This document shows, piece after piece, positions 52,282 to 60,812 of a stretch of 64,000 nt of DNA. The stretch is from Chitinophaga chungangae. Its GTDB lineage: Bacteria; Bacteroidota; Bacteroidia; Chitinophagales; Chitinophagaceae. The notes under the pieces are model-generated. The model was not told where the DNA came from, searched no databases, and saw only the letters and a list, made by a program, of their open reading frames with translations. Numbering within the stretch: position 1 is the first letter of the stretch; every line of letters begins with the position of its first letter. The stretch is from positions 868,001 through 932,000 of the forward strand of contig NZ_JAGHKP010000001.1 in NCBI RefSeq assembly GCF_017742215.1, read 5' to 3'. A program made the position numbers and the translations under genes.

Positions 52282-53792
52282 AAAAGTTACTGATCCTCCT
52301 GGCGATGGCGCCCACATTGAACCTTCACGCGCAATCCCCATCCGGCGCTGAATTACGGTTGCCCGTAAGCACTGTAACGGACAAGATCCGCGGCGGCTTG
52401 CTGGGGCAGATGCTGGGCAATCTTAACGGCATCCCGCACGAGCATAAATATATCCATGCGCCGGGCAACGTGGAGCAATACATGCCTGCATTGCCAGGCG
52501 GCGCGTGGACGGACGACGACACGGATTTTGAATGGGTGTACATTTTTGAGATGCAGCGGCGCCGCCAGGTGCTGCTGCCTTATGACACGATCGCCGCGCT
52601 CTGGAAAGGGCGCATCAACAAAAACATCTGGTGCTCTAACCGCTATGCACGGCATTTGATGGACATGGGGTTCCTGCCGCCGTTAACCGGCGACCCGTTG
52701 CTGAACCCCTGGGCGGCCTTCAACGTGTCCGGCCAGTTCCTCTGCGAAACGTTTGGCCTGCTGGCGCCCGCCATGCCCGCAACCGCCGCGGAGATCGGGC
52801 TGCATTATACAAGGGTGGCCATCGGCGGCGAGCCGGCGCAGACCACGCAGTTTTTCACCGCTATGATCGCCATGGCATTTGTGAACAACGATGTGGACAG
52901 CCTGCTGAACGCGGGCATGGCGGCTGTAGACCGCCGCAGCCATACTTTCCAGCTGATAGACAGCGTCCGCAATTGGCACCGGCAAAATCCCGGCGACTGG
53001 AAAAAGGCCCGCCAGCTGCTGCACGACCGTTACACCCGGGAAAACGGCGGTCTTCGCGACAAAAACGGCACCGAACTGAACACCGGCGCGATCGTGATGG
53101 CGTTGCTGTACGGGAAGGGCGACTTCGCGGAGAGCCTGCGGCTGGCGTTTAACCTGGGGTGGGACGCGGATTGCAACGCCGCCACGGTAGGCAGCATCCT
53201 GGGCGCGATGCGCGGTTACCGGAAAATGCTGGCGAATGGCTGGAAAATAACCGACCGTTACGCCAATACCAGCCGCGACCATATGCCGGCAGATGAAACG
53301 ATCACCAGTTTTGCGGACCGCCTGGTGGAGCTGTTCGAAATGGTAAATGAACAGCAGGGCGGGCGCCGCGAATTATCCGGCGGCCGGCCGGTATACCTGA
53401 TCCGGCAACAGCGGCCGGCGCCGGTACTGCTGCAAAAAACCGGGAAAGAACGGCAGGCTGGTCTGCCCGGCGAAGATCCGCTCCGGCAGCTGACGCTGGG
53501 CATTACAACCGGAACAAACCCCGAAAAAGCCCGCGCCGCTTACATGGCCGTATGCCTCGGCTTCGACCGCCGGCTTGCCCGCAGCCATCCGCAGGCATGG
53601 CGGGAAGCGAAGGCGCAGCTCGGCGGTTATTGGAAAGTGATGAACAATATTTTCAGCGAAGGTTTCAACGACCTGGCGGCCTTCCGCAAAAAATTCGAGG
53701 AAGCCGGTTTCCGCGCGCCCCGCCAGCGGTACGCCGATTCGGTGATCTACGGCGATGCCGTGTACTGGAAACAGCCTGAAGAAGCGCGCTAA
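52278..53792 (+). CDS. Exported ADP-ribosylglycohydrolase-family enzyme, copy B
   Basis: 504 residues from ATG 52278 (the ATGA overlap with copy A and a signal peptide of 19 residues, ending H-A-Q, support this start; a longer upstream ATG is rejected). 'DKIRGGLLGQMLGNLNG' near 35-51, metal segment 'DDDTDFEW' at 79-86 and 'GWDADCNAATVGSILGAMRGY' near 294-314 give the family identity. It differs clearly from copy A outside the motifs and lacks its beta-rich tail, having instead a helical C-terminus. It probably acts on a different bond or substrate from the same source material. Confidence 0.88.
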   Translation: MKKLLILLAMAPTLNLHAQSPSGAELRLPVSTVTDKIRGGLLGQMLGNLNGIPHEHKYIHAPGNVEQYMPALPGGAWTDDDTDFEWVYIFEMQRRRQVLLPYDTIAALWKGRINKNIWCSNRYARHLMDMGFLPPLTGDPLLNPWAAFNVSGQFLCETFGLLAPAMPATAAEIGLHYTRVAIGGEPAQTTQFFTAMIAMAFVNNDVDSLLNAGMAAVDRRSHTFQLIDSVRNWHRQNPGDWKKARQLLHDRYTRENGGLRDKNGTELNTGAIVMALLYGKGDFAESLRLAFNLGWDADCNAATVGSILGAMRGYRKMLANGWKITDRYANTSRDHMPADETITSFADRLVELFEMVNEQQGGRRELSGGRPVYLIRQQRPAPVLLQKTGKERQAGLPGEDPLRQLTLGITTGTNPEKARAAYMAVCLGFDRRLARSHPQAWREAKAQLGGYWKVMNNIFSEGFNDLAAFRKKFEEAGFRAPRQRYADSVIYGDAVYWKQPEEAR

Positions 53793-53800
53793 CTTTGAAG

Positions 53801-53830
53801 TTTGATCTGATCGCCAGGATGTTTATCTTG
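53801..53830 (+). promoter_or_regulatory. Possible promoter of the AraC regulator
   Basis: TTTG (53801-53804), 19 bases, then TATCTTG (53824-53830): close to the TTTG-N19-TAnnTTTG arrangement, with one T missing in the -7 box. It lies 20 bases before the regulator start. Confidence 0.35.
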
Positions 53831-53849
53831 AGGTAATTCTATCAAACAG

Positions 53850-54659
53850 ATGAACACGATCCCGGTTAAATCAAAGATCAGCGCGGAAAGCCTGTTTAAG
53901 ATCAGCATGATGAAGACGGTCATAAAGCCCACGTCGCCCCATCGCCATGCGGATTATCATGAGTTCGTTTTCCTGGATGCGGGCTCGGGATTTCATGACA
54001 TCAACGGCGTAAGTTTTGAAGTAACGCCGGCCGCCGCTTTTTATATAAGGCCCGGCCAAACGCACTGCTGGAACTTTTCAGCGCTGCCGAAAGGTTACGT
54101 GCTGCTGTTCAGGGAAGAGCTGCTGCTGAAAGAAGATCTCGGCATTTTATTTGATCTGCCAGCGCATATCCCGCTAAAAGAGCAGCCCGCGTTATTCCGT
54201 TTGTTGACAGACCTGCACGAGGAATACAAGGTTGCCGCGGCGGGGGATGCGGTGTACAGCGCGTATCTTCATTTACTGATCGCAAAACTTAAACAGCTGT
54301 CCCGCACGAAAAATAACGTGCTTACGTTCTCCGACGGAATTTTCCAGCAATACAAACGCCTGGTGAACGATAATTTCCCCGGCCACAGGCAATTGAAGTT
54401 TTATGTCGAAAAACTGAATACCACCACCGGAACCTTAAATGAGATCTGCAAAAGATCGGGCGGCAAAACGGCCTCGGCAGTAATCAACGAACGCGTGCTG
54501 CTGGAAGCCAAAATGCTGTTGTCCGCTACCGTCAGCCCGGTGAAGGAAATTGCGGCGGCGCTCAAATTCTCCGACGCGCCGCATTTCGTAAAATTCTTCA
54601 AGCTTTACACCAATCTTACCCCCGGGCAATACCGGGAAATGGCGCTTTCCAAAAAATAA
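53850..54659 (+). CDS. AraC family transcriptional regulator
   Basis: 269 residues. The N-terminal half is a cupin-type ligand domain ('HRHADYHEFVFLDAGSGFHDINGVSFEVTPAAAFYIRPGQTHCW' near 30-75). The C-terminal 100 residues hold the two helix-turn-helix motifs ('EKLNTTTGTLNEICKRSGGKTASAVINERVLLEAKMLLS' near 188-228, 'AAALKFSDAPHFVKFFKLYTNLTPGQYR' near 236-264). It follows the locus IV enzymes by 57 bases and is the probable sugar-responsive activator of that locus. Confidence 0.92.
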   Translation: MNTIPVKSKISAESLFKISMMKTVIKPTSPHRHADYHEFVFLDAGSGFHDINGVSFEVTPAAAFYIRPGQTHCWNFSALPKGYVLLFREELLLKEDLGILFDLPAHIPLKEQPALFRLLTDLHEEYKVAAAGDAVYSAYLHLLIAKLKQLSRTKNNVLTFSDGIFQQYKRLVNDNFPGHRQLKFYVEKLNTTTGTLNEICKRSGGKTASAVINERVLLEAKMLLSATVSPVKEIAAALKFSDAPHFVKFFKLYTNLTPGQYREMALSKK

Positions 54660-54710
54660 TTGTACAACTGTTGCCCTGAATATTACAATAGCGATATAAA
54701 TTCTGGCGGG

Positions 54711-54718
54711 TATCTTTG
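54711..54718 (+). promoter_or_regulatory. Bacteroidota -7 promoter element (TATCTTTG)
   Basis: Exact TAnnTTTG match 22 bases before the TonB-dependent receptor start. No -33 TTTG at the normal distance. Transcription would start within the adjacent inverted repeat, leaving a very short leader. Confidence 0.5.
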
Positions 54719-54719
54719 C

Positions 54720-54736
54720 GATGATTTTAAATCATC
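54720..54736. promoter_or_regulatory. 17-bp palindrome at the receptor start site
   Basis: GATGATTT-T-AAATCATC, a perfect 8-base dyad ending 4 bases before the start codon and directly after the -7 box. Either an operator or an RNA hairpin over the ribosome-binding region. Confidence 0.4.
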
Positions 54737-54739
54737 CGG

Positions 54740-57205
54740 ATGAACTTTAGATTGTTTATTGCTATTTTTTTCCTGGGAGTTTCCCAGGCGGCTTTTGGGC
54801 AAAAGGCGGCCGTTACAGGCGCAGTCGTTGATAAAAAAGACGGTCAGCCGCTGGAATACGCCAGCGTAGCCGTTTTCAAAACCGCCGATTCTTCGCTGGT
54901 TGCCGGCGCCGTAACCGATGCAAAAGGCGCTTTTACACTGGAAAAATTAAAACCGGGGAACTACCACCTGCGGGTGTTGTTCATGGGGTATGAAGCCGGG
55001 TACGTCAGCGGCATCAACTTAACGGAAGGGCAGCGGCTGAGCCTGGGCAAGGTTTCCCTCAGCCGGGGCAGCGCTTTGCTGAACCAGGTGAACGTTACCG
55101 GCGAACGCGCGGATGTGTCGAGCAGGATAGACAAACAAACATTCCGCGCGGGGCAGTTTGAATCCGCAAAAGGAGGCAACGCCATCGATGTGCTGAAAAA
55201 CCTGCCTTCCGTTTCGATGGACGGGCAGGGCGGCATCACCGTCCGCGGTTCTTCGGGTTTCCTGGTGTTGATCAACGGGAAACCGGTGATTACGGATGCA
55301 CAGACGGTCTTAAGCCAGCTCCCCGCCAATGCGGTGGAAAATATCGAGCTTATTACTTCGCCGTCCGCAAAATATGATCCCGACGGTAAAGGAGGCATCA
55401 TCAATATCATTACCAAAAAAGGAGCAACAGACGGGCTGGCCGTCTCTGCCAACATCATGGCCGGTTTGCCCAGTACCACCGATCATGGCAATAAAGAAAA
55501 CCCCAAACGTTTTGGCGGCGACCTGACCGTCAATTTTAAAAAGAATAAATGGGATGTTTCCATCAGCGGTAATTATACCAGGAACGACAACGCGGGCTAC
55601 CGCGAAGGGGACGTTTATACAAAAAACTTCACTTCCGGCATTATTACCCGTTTCCCGTCGAACGGTGAAAGAAGTTTTGACAAATACAATTACGCAGGGC
55701 GCGCCTCCGCAACGTTTACACCGGATTCTAACAACACTTTCTCCGCAGGCTTTTTTATCGGTAAAAGGTACCAGGCCAGGCTGGCGGATATCCTTTATAA
55801 CAATACGGCCTCAGACCTTAACACTGGCGAACTGATCAGCAGCACGATCTATTTTAACTCCAATCTCCAAACGAAAGAAGGCAACTTTTCCCTCGGTAAC
55901 CTGGATTATACGCGCAGGTTCCGGAATCAATCCACCCTCACCGCTTCGGCATTGTTTGAAAGCGCGCGGCTTTACGGCAATACCTGTAACAGGAACCTCG
56001 GCTACCCGGATATGACGAAGGTGCTGCAGGAGGTCCGCAATCCCTACGAAAACCCGATCGACGGGTACCGGTTCAAACTGGATTATTCGGTCAATATCGG
56101 GAAAGGGAAACTGGAGAGCGGCTACCAGTTCAGGCACGACAGGCAGAACGGTAAATTCGATTACTTCGTAGATCCCGCCACTTCCCAGCCGGATGCGGAA
56201 CGGTTCAGGGGATCGGCCAAAACACGCAACCAGGTCAATTCCGTGTATACCCAGTATTCCGGGCGGCAGCAAAAACTGGAATATGTAGCCGGTTTGCGGT
56301 ATGAATACGCCGCAAGAACGGTGGAGCTTTCGTATGACCCGGAGCCTCACAAGCTGGACCTGTCCAACCTGTTCCCCTCCGTTAATTTGCTGTATAATAT
56401 CAATGAAAAGTGGAAAACAAAAGCAGGGTACAGCAAAAGAATCCAACGTACAAATAATTTTGAGCTGAACCCTATACCGGAACGGGAACACTCCGAAACG
56501 CTGGAACAGGGCGATCCCGATCTGCTGCCTTCTTTTATCGACCTGGCGGAAGCAGGCCCGGTTTACAATTTTAAAAACGGGTCCGTTTTCGTGACTGCCT
56601 ATTACCAGCACATCAAAAACCCGATCCAGCGGGTAAACAGCGTTTATGCCGATACGATCTTAAACCGCGTGTTCACCAATGCGGAAGCCGCGCGTACGTT
56701 CGGTCTTGAAGCGGGCACCAATCTTCAGCCGGCAAAATGGTGGAGCCTGTACCTGGGAGGCAATGTGTACAACTACAGGATCAAAGGCAACCTGGAGATC
56801 CTGGGCGTAAGCTCCACGGTCAACAATAAAAACTGGGTATATTCCCTGAATATGAATACCAGTTTCAAATTGGGAACCACCTGGAGCCTGCAGGCGAACG
56901 TCAATTATCTTTCCGCCAGGCCCACCGCGCAGGGTGAGGATTCCCGTTTCCTGGTGCCCAATACTTCCCTGAAAAGAACGTTTATGGATGGCCGTATGGC
57001 CGCCACCTTACAATGGCAGAACATGGACCTTGGCATGAAACAAACGCAGCGGCAGCGCATCACTACCAGCGGCCGGGATTTTTATACCACTACCAACTAC
57101 ATTTACGAAACGGACGTGTTCCTGCTTAATCTCAGTTTCAACCTGAACAAACCAGGCGGAAAATCCAGGCTGCCCAACAGCGAATTTGGGGATAAAGAAT
57201 TTTAA
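54740..57205 (+). CDS. TonB-dependent receptor/outer membrane beta-barrel protein
   Basis: 821 residues. Signal peptide about 1-20 ('FLGVSQAAFGQ'), a carboxypeptidase-regulatory-like domain ('GAVVDKKDGQPLEYASVAVFKTADSSLVAGAVTDAKGAFTL' near 25-65), a plug-like segment ('IDVLKNLPSVSMDGQGGITVRGSSGFLVLINGKPV' near 150-185, 'ITSPSAKYDPDGKGGIINIITKK' near 205-228), then a barrel of the OMP_b-brl_3 type. It lacks the SusC-specific 'VVVGYG' and has no SusD, so it is a different receptor class, often linked to metals or peptides. Monocistronic or followed by S41. Confidence 0.9.
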   Translation: MNFRLFIAIFFLGVSQAAFGQKAAVTGAVVDKKDGQPLEYASVAVFKTADSSLVAGAVTDAKGAFTLEKLKPGNYHLRVLFMGYEAGYVSGINLTEGQRLSLGKVSLSRGSALLNQVNVTGERADVSSRIDKQTFRAGQFESAKGGNAIDVLKNLPSVSMDGQGGITVRGSSGFLVLINGKPVITDAQTVLSQLPANAVENIELITSPSAKYDPDGKGGIINIITKKGATDGLAVSANIMAGLPSTTDHGNKENPKRFGGDLTVNFKKNKWDVSISGNYTRNDNAGYREGDVYTKNFTSGIITRFPSNGERSFDKYNYAGRASATFTPDSNNTFSAGFFIGKRYQARLADILYNNTASDLNTGELISSTIYFNSNLQTKEGNFSLGNLDYTRRFRNQSTLTASALFESARLYGNTCNRNLGYPDMTKVLQEVRNPYENPIDGYRFKLDYSVNIGKGKLESGYQFRHDRQNGKFDYFVDPATSQPDAERFRGSAKTRNQVNSVYTQYSGRQQKLEYVAGLRYEYAARTVELSYDPEPHKLDLSNLFPSVNLLYNINEKWKTKAGYSKRIQRTNNFELNPIPEREHSETLEQGDPDLLPSFIDLAEAGPVYNFKNGSVFVTAYYQHIKNPIQRVNSVYADTILNRVFTNAEAARTFGLEAGTNLQPAKWWSLYLGGNVYNYRIKGNLEILGVSSTVNNKNWVYSLNMNTSFKLGTTWSLQANVNYLSARPTAQGEDSRFLVPNTSLKRTFMDGRMAATLQWQNMDLGMKQTQRQRITTSGRDFYTTTNYIYETDVFLLNLSFNLNKPGGKSRLPNSEFGDKEF

Positions 57206-57294
57206 ACGGCTCCCGGGAGCTAAAAAAAGGAAGTATTTGCTTAACTTAAACGAAGCTGAACATACAGCGTCCTTTTTTCTCTGACCTGGGCCAC

Positions 57295-59532
57295 ATGAAA
57301 TATTACCTGAAACGGACCATACCCCTCCTGGGCGCTTTGGCGTTCGTCCTGACATGCTGCACGCGGAAAGAAAACCCCTTCCGGATCGGGTTCGAATCCG
57401 AACGGCCGGCTACGCTGCCCCGCAACTGGACCGTTATCGACGAGCAGAACGATTATAAAATTTATTCAGACAGCCTGACCGCCCATAGCGGCAAAAGATC
57501 GTTGCTGCTGGAATGCAGGAACAACGCTTCGCAGCCGGCGCTCCGCTTTGGCAGGGGGTTCCTTCGTTTTCCCGTGGACTTTAAAGGTTCGCAGGTGACG
57601 CTGGCCGGGTACATCAAAACAGAGAACGTGAAGAACGGATTTGGCGGGTTACTGTTGTGGATGGAAGGGGAGAGGGAATGGTTTTTGGTGAAAAGCACGG
57701 CGTCTGAAAAGATAGGCGGCACCGGCGATTGGAAGCGGTATGAGATCAAACTTCCGCTGAAAAGCGGCGCGCGGGAAATTTACGCCGGGGCTTTCTCTAC
57801 TGGTAGCGGGAAAGTTTGGGTCGACGATCTGGAATTACTGGTAGATGGGAAAGAGCCGGGCGCGGGAGGGCGCATCGATCTTCCGCCGGCGTTGAAGGAC
57901 ACGGCTTTTCAGCAGGGCTCCGGGGTGGTGATAGACAGTCTTTCGCCCCGCCTGCAGCACGACCTGGTGGTGTTGGGCAAAGTGTGGGGATTCCTGAAAT
58001 ATTATCATCCCGCCGTAGCTGCCGGGCAATATAACTGGGATTTTGAGTTGTTCCGCGTGTTGCCCGGGATCGTTGCGGCTGCGAACAAACAGGAGCGCAA
58101 CGCAGTGCTGCTGAAATGGCTGAACGGCCTGAAACAGGTTGGCGCAAATAATAAACCCGCGATGAAAGCGCCCGCAGATGCGCGGCTGCTGCCGGAGCTT
58201 GACTGGCTGACCAACTACGAAGAGTTGGGAGAACCGCTATCTGCCGCACTGGAAGCCGTGCGGCGTTCGTCTGCGAATGAACGGCATTTTTATTTAGACT
58301 GGCATGTGGGGGGAGACGCTGCGTTCAATGAATCGCGTTACCGTTTTTTGGGTTTCCCCGACGATGGTTACCGGCTGCTGGCGTTGTACCGTTACTGGAA
58401 TATCATTCAATATTATTATCCTTACCGGCACCTGATCGGTGAAAACTGGGAAGACGTGCTCAACCGGTTCATTCCCGCGTTTGTGCAGACCCCTTCGGCG
58501 GAAGCGTACCAGTTCACCGCTATGAAACTGATCGCTTCGATTCACGATTCGCATGCATTCCTGACTGAAAATACCGCCGGGGTTGATCGATTTATCGGCA
58601 ATTATGTAGTACCGGCGGAAGTGCTTTTTGTGGAAGGCAAAGCTACCGTAGTAAGTGTTCCGAAAGACAAGGAAAACCAGCCGGGAGGCCTGTTGAGAGG
58701 CGATGTGATCCTGGCCGTAAACGGCCATGCCGTGCAGGAGATACAAGAGCGGCTGGGACCTTATATATCGGCGTCCAACGAGCCGCAGCGGCTGTTTGGG
58801 ATAGCAAGCCGTTTACTGAAAGGAAACGATTCAACGTTTAACATCCGGATAATGCGTGACGGCAATGCGGTGGATGTAAAATTACTCAGCGGCGCCCGGC
58901 AGTTTGCATATCCCGCCTTCGACTACCGGCTGCACCCCGGCCCCTGGAAAGTATTGCCGGGCAATATCGGCTATATTTTCCCCGGAACGTTAAAAAGGGA
59001 CGATATCCCGCAAATGATGAAAGAGTTGTGGTCAACAAAGGCGATCATCATCGATATCAGGTGTTACCCGATGGAAATGATCGGCGATGCATTATGCAGG
59101 TACTTTACGGACAAACGGGTGGAATTTGCAAAAGCGTATTACGCCAGCATGGAGCACCCGGGCCTGTTCGAGATGCGGCCTGCCTTTTCTGTAGGCGGCT
59201 ATAACAAGTTGCCATATTTGGGCAAAGTAGTGGTGCTGGTAAACGAATTTACGGAGAGCAGGGCCGAATACCTGACCATGGCGCTGAAAGCGATGCCGAA
59301 TGCCACGGTGATTGGCGGTGTCACCGCGGGAACAGACGGCGATGCATCTGAATTTTATCTTCCCGGCGGGCTGAAAACCAGGATCACAGGAGTGGGCTAT
59401 TGCTGGCCGGACGGCTCTGAAACACAGCGCATCGGCATTATACCCGATATATTGGTAAAACGGACGTTGAAAGGCGTTCGCGCAGGAAAGGACGAGCAAC
59501 TGGATGCCGCGTTGCTGTTCGCCGGGAAATGA
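57295..59532 (+). CDS. S41 family peptidase lipoprotein
   Basis: 745 residues. Signal peptide with lipobox L-T-C-C (Cys21 or Cys22). A beta-sandwich-like domain near 30-190, a helical S41-specific region near 220-420 ('WGFLKYYHPAVAAGQYNWDFELFRVLP'), a PDZ-like part near 440-540 and the catalytic region with nucleophile Ser655 in 'VNEFTESRAEYLTMALKA', followed by 'VIGGVTAGTDGDASEFYLPGG'. S41 enzymes cut peptides at the C-terminal side. It is 89 bases after the receptor and is preceded by no clear promoter, so they may form a unit. Confidence 0.9.
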   Translation: MKYYLKRTIPLLGALAFVLTCCTRKENPFRIGFESERPATLPRNWTVIDEQNDYKIYSDSLTAHSGKRSLLLECRNNASQPALRFGRGFLRFPVDFKGSQVTLAGYIKTENVKNGFGGLLLWMEGEREWFLVKSTASEKIGGTGDWKRYEIKLPLKSGAREIYAGAFSTGSGKVWVDDLELLVDGKEPGAGGRIDLPPALKDTAFQQGSGVVIDSLSPRLQHDLVVLGKVWGFLKYYHPAVAAGQYNWDFELFRVLPGIVAAANKQERNAVLLKWLNGLKQVGANNKPAMKAPADARLLPELDWLTNYEELGEPLSAALEAVRRSSANERHFYLDWHVGGDAAFNESRYRFLGFPDDGYRLLALYRYWNIIQYYYPYRHLIGENWEDVLNRFIPAFVQTPSAEAYQFTAMKLIASIHDSHAFLTENTAGVDRFIGNYVVPAEVLFVEGKATVVSVPKDKENQPGGLLRGDVILAVNGHAVQEIQERLGPYISASNEPQRLFGIASRLLKGNDSTFNIRIMRDGNAVDVKLLSGARQFAYPAFDYRLHPGPWKVLPGNIGYIFPGTLKRDDIPQMMKELWSTKAIIIDIRCYPMEMIGDALCRYFTDKRVEFAKAYYASMEHPGLFEMRPAFSVGGYNKLPYLGKVVVLVNEFTESRAEYLTMALKAMPNATVIGGVTAGTDGDASEFYLPGGLKTRITGVGYCWPDGSETQRIGIIPDILVKRTLKGVRAGKDEQLDAALLFAGK

Positions 59533-59591
59533 ATTTACTGACCTTTAATTTCCCCCGTTAAAAGCGTTATTTGTCTTTAAATATATTACCT

Positions 59592-59897
59592 ATGCAAACG
59601 CTTCAATCCCTGAAATCCGAACTAGAACGACAATTTCCTGAAATGACGTTCCGGATCGGACAACGGGCCTTTGTTCAATGCATCATTGCAAAAAGCTCCC
59701 GGTTCAGCGGGGCGGATATTTTCCTTGAAAAAAACGGCATTACCATTGAACCGGGCATACCCGAAATGCGCACGCGCATCCTGGTCGGGTCGGGTGCCCT
59801 CCTTTTGAAGATCTTCAGCCGGAATTTTTCCGCTCCTGCCGTAAAGATCAAAGGATACCTGGAAGGAAAGTATGAAAACGTAAAATTCAGGAGCTAA
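59592..59897 (+). CDS. Small hypothetical protein, 101 residues
   Basis: From ATG 59592 (TTG upstream rejected). The protein is basic, with 'LKSELERQFPEMTFRIGQRAFVQCIIAKSSRF' in the first half and 'RTRILVGSGALLLKIFSRNFSAPAVKIKGYLEGKYENVKF' in the second. No signal or membrane helix that is clear; the 'VGSGALLLKIF' stretch is mildly hydrophobic. I recognise no family. It stands alone between the S41 gene and the SRPBCC gene. Confidence 0.65.
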   Translation: MQTLQSLKSELERQFPEMTFRIGQRAFVQCIIAKSSRFSGADIFLEKNGITIEPGIPEMRTRILVGSGALLLKIFSRNFSAPAVKIKGYLEGKYENVKFRS

Positions 59898-60074
59898 AAA
59901 GCGCCCATTTTCACCCTGGTCGCAAATAACCCCACAATTGTCGTATACAGCCTCTGCCGGTTCGGTTTTTTCCCGCCATCTTTGTAATGCAAACAATCGG
60001 CAGTGGAGCAGCGACCACGATAAAAAACGGGCGGCACCGAAAAGCCAGATGAGTAGGGAACAAAATTGAATTTT

Positions 60075-60521
60075 ATGTCAGGTACTGTTTCATTACACAG
60101 AATGTTGAAAGCGTCTCCTGAAAAGGTATACCGCGCATTTACCGAAGCCTCCGCCATCGCTTCCTGGCTTCCTCCTTACGGCTATCTCTGCACCGTTCAT
60201 GAATTAACGGTTAAAAAAGGCGGCACTTATAAAATGTCGTTCCAAAACTTCACCACCGGCAACAGCCATTCCTTCGGCGGGGAATACGTGGAGATCAAAC
60301 CGAACGAATTCCTGAAATACACCGATCAATTCGATGATCCGAACATGCCCGGCGTAATGACCACCTCCGTTTGGCTGACGAAAACCGTCGCAGGCACCGA
60401 ATTAAAGATTGTGCAGGAAGGCATTCCCGATTTTATCCCCGAAGCCATGTGTTACCTTGGCTGGCAGGATTCGCTGGACAAACTGATAAGGCTGGTTGAG
60501 CCCGAAATTCCCGATGCATGA
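60075..60521 (+). CDS. SRPBCC (AHSA1/START-like) family protein
   Basis: 148 residues from ATG 60075 (preceded by an in-frame TTG that is rejected). The N-terminal 'LHRMLKASPEKVYRAFTEASAIASWLPPYGYLC' and the C-terminal 'EAMCYLGWQDSLDKLIRLVEPE' are the typical ends of AHSA1-domain proteins, with the beta-strands 'GGTYKMSFQNFTTGNSHSFGGEYVEIKPNEFLKYTDQF' between. The domain forms a ligand cavity; the function is unknown. It is followed by a strong terminator. Confidence 0.93.
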   Translation: MSGTVSLHRMLKASPEKVYRAFTEASAIASWLPPYGYLCTVHELTVKKGGTYKMSFQNFTTGNSHSFGGEYVEIKPNEFLKYTDQFDDPNMPGVMTTSVWLTKTVAGTELKIVQEGIPDFIPEAMCYLGWQDSLDKLIRLVEPEIPDA

Positions 60522-60548
60522 TCCCAGGATAACCGGCATTTAAATAAA

Positions 60549-60584
60549 AAAAAGCGGGAAGAACGATCGTTCTTCCCGCTTTTT
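60549..60584. terminator. Strong bidirectional terminator
   Basis: A 36-base perfect palindrome (arms AAAAAGCGGGAAGAACGA and its complement) followed by a T-rich tract, 28 bases after the SRPBCC gene. Confidence 0.92.
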
Positions 60585-60812
60585 ATTGCAGAACGGCCGC
60601 CTAAATCCTGCATTTTCAACGTTTTACACAATTCCTTTGCAGATTGGGCCCGGAATAACTGCCGTAAGCGGAATATTCGTAAATTAGGAGACCAGTGAAG
60701 ATTGTTTTCCGGACCATACCCCAACCGGATTCCCCAAAGACATGAATATATACTTATGACCAAGATCGTCAACTCCAAAATATCCTTTCATGCTCTCAAA
60801 TTTCTATTTTTT

